A stretch of 64,000 bases of DNA from Microcebus murinus (Eukaryota > Chordata > Mammalia > Primates > Cheirogaleidae): NCBI RefSeq assembly GCF_040939455.1, contig NC_134106.1, forward strand, positions 45,654,001 through 45,718,000, read 5' to 3'. The notes below the pieces were generated by a model that saw only the letters and a program-made list of their open reading frames with translations, did not search any database and was not told the DNA's origin. The position numbers were made by a program, and so were the translations under genes. This document shows positions 61,271 through 64,000 of the stretch, piece after piece (within the stretch, counting starts at the first letter, position 1; every line of letters begins with the position of its first letter).

Positions 61271-61499
61271 GGACCATGAAATAAATATAAGCTGGAGAAG
61301 TAGAAAAGAGAGAACACAAGGGGGGAATTACGGGCAGTGAAAACATGATAATGGCCTGTAGTTTTCAGAGGGAGTAGAAGGAAGAATTGTGGGAGTTAAG
61401 AAATAGTGAGAGTGAGCTGGAAAAATAGAAGGTGGTGGTAATTTAAGGCAAAAATGTATAGCCTAAAGTTAAGGTAATTGGGGAAATATGCAGTGTTAA
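61271..61499. other. Purine-rich intergenic sequence
   Basis: A/G-rich, possibly more decayed L2. No gene signal. Confidence 0.4.
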
Positions 61500-61802
61500 C
61501 GTACTGATAGTGGTAATGTAAATTAGTATCACCTCTTTTACGGGAGGGGGCAACATGGAAATATCTATCTAAATATTAAATGCCTTTGGTCTATCAATTC
61601 TTTTTCCTGGAATTCATCTAACAGTTATATTTGCATATTTGTGTAAAAGATACCAGTGTGTTCTTTGCAGCATTGTTTATTATGGCAAAAGACTGGAAAC
61701 AACCTAAATATCCATCAAGAAGGGACTTAATAAATATTGATACAACTCTACACTGGTTTACTACACAAGCGTTACAAAAGAATGATTTAGAAAACCACTT
61801 TA
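61500..61802 (+). mobile_element. Old L1M ORF2 3' fragment
   Basis: 'cctggaattcatctaacagt', 'gcagcattgtttattatggc', 'aaaagactggaaacaacc' and 'taaatatccatcaagaaggg': the L1 ORF2 end region. A monomer SINE has landed directly after it. Confidence 0.8.
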
Positions 61803-61803
61803 G

Positions 61804-61940
61804 GCTGGGTGCAGTGGCTCATGCTTATAATCCCAGCACTAGGGGAAGCTGAGGTGGGAGGATCACTTGAGGCCAGGAGTGAGACTAGCCTAGGTAACAT
61901 AGCAAGATCTCTGTTTCTACAAAAATAAATAAATAAATAA
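61804..61940 (+). mobile_element. FLAM-like Alu monomer
   Basis: 'ggctgggtgcagtggctcat' to 'agcaagatctctgtttctac', then an (AAAT)n tail. Confidence 0.85.

Positions 61941-64000
<2,060 letters not shown>

Overview
This is nuclear DNA of a primate, most likely a strepsirrhine and probably a Malagasy lemur. The dimeric Alu copies carry a lemur-type body: 'cctgagcaagagcgagacc', 'tctactataaatagaaag', then 'ttggccaact' and an AT-rich spacer, with 'cggcactcactctagcctg' near the end. The youngest L1 tails end in 'gtacccccataat'. Gene structure is eukaryotic: spliced exons, a CpG-island promoter and processed pseudogenes. There are no operons, CRISPR arrays or other prokaryotic features.

The one protein-coding gene I can support is CCDC88A (girdin), on the minus strand. 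Coding exon 1 (14661-14723) and exon 2 (14465-14565) are separated by a 95-base GT-AG intron, and a CpG island (about 14880-15830) covers the promoter. Positions 1-14464 belong to intron 2. This intronic part holds old LINE2, MIR and HAL1 copies, an L1 3' end broken by an Alu, several other Alus, a MaLR LTR and a small Tc1/mariner-type transposon.

From about 15.9 kb to 64 kb is intergenic sequence upstream of CCDC88A. It holds two dead retrocopies, alpha-tubulin (21160-22649) and the splicing factor SLU7 (55440-56875), and a U6 snRNA pseudogene (42529-42623). It also holds a Tigger1 DNA transposon loaded with four Alus and a tiny L1 tail (29650-32905). Around 33.8-38.1 kb, L1M sequence is split by an MLT1 LTR and Alus. 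Further right are MER5A and MER3 hAT elements, LTR fragments, LINE2 RT remnants in both orientations, and microsatellites.

I found no undescribed biological system. The observations most worth a second look are: (a) a perfect 60-base duplication between 34.7 and 36.5 kb; (b) two TA-flanked transposons with shared ends but different interiors, one keeping what looks like the acidic C-terminal end of a transposase; (c) at least six copies of a recent lemur Alu type sharing diagnostic changes; and (d) an L1 insertion of only about 83 bases. Family names were assigned from memory of consensus sequences, without a database search.
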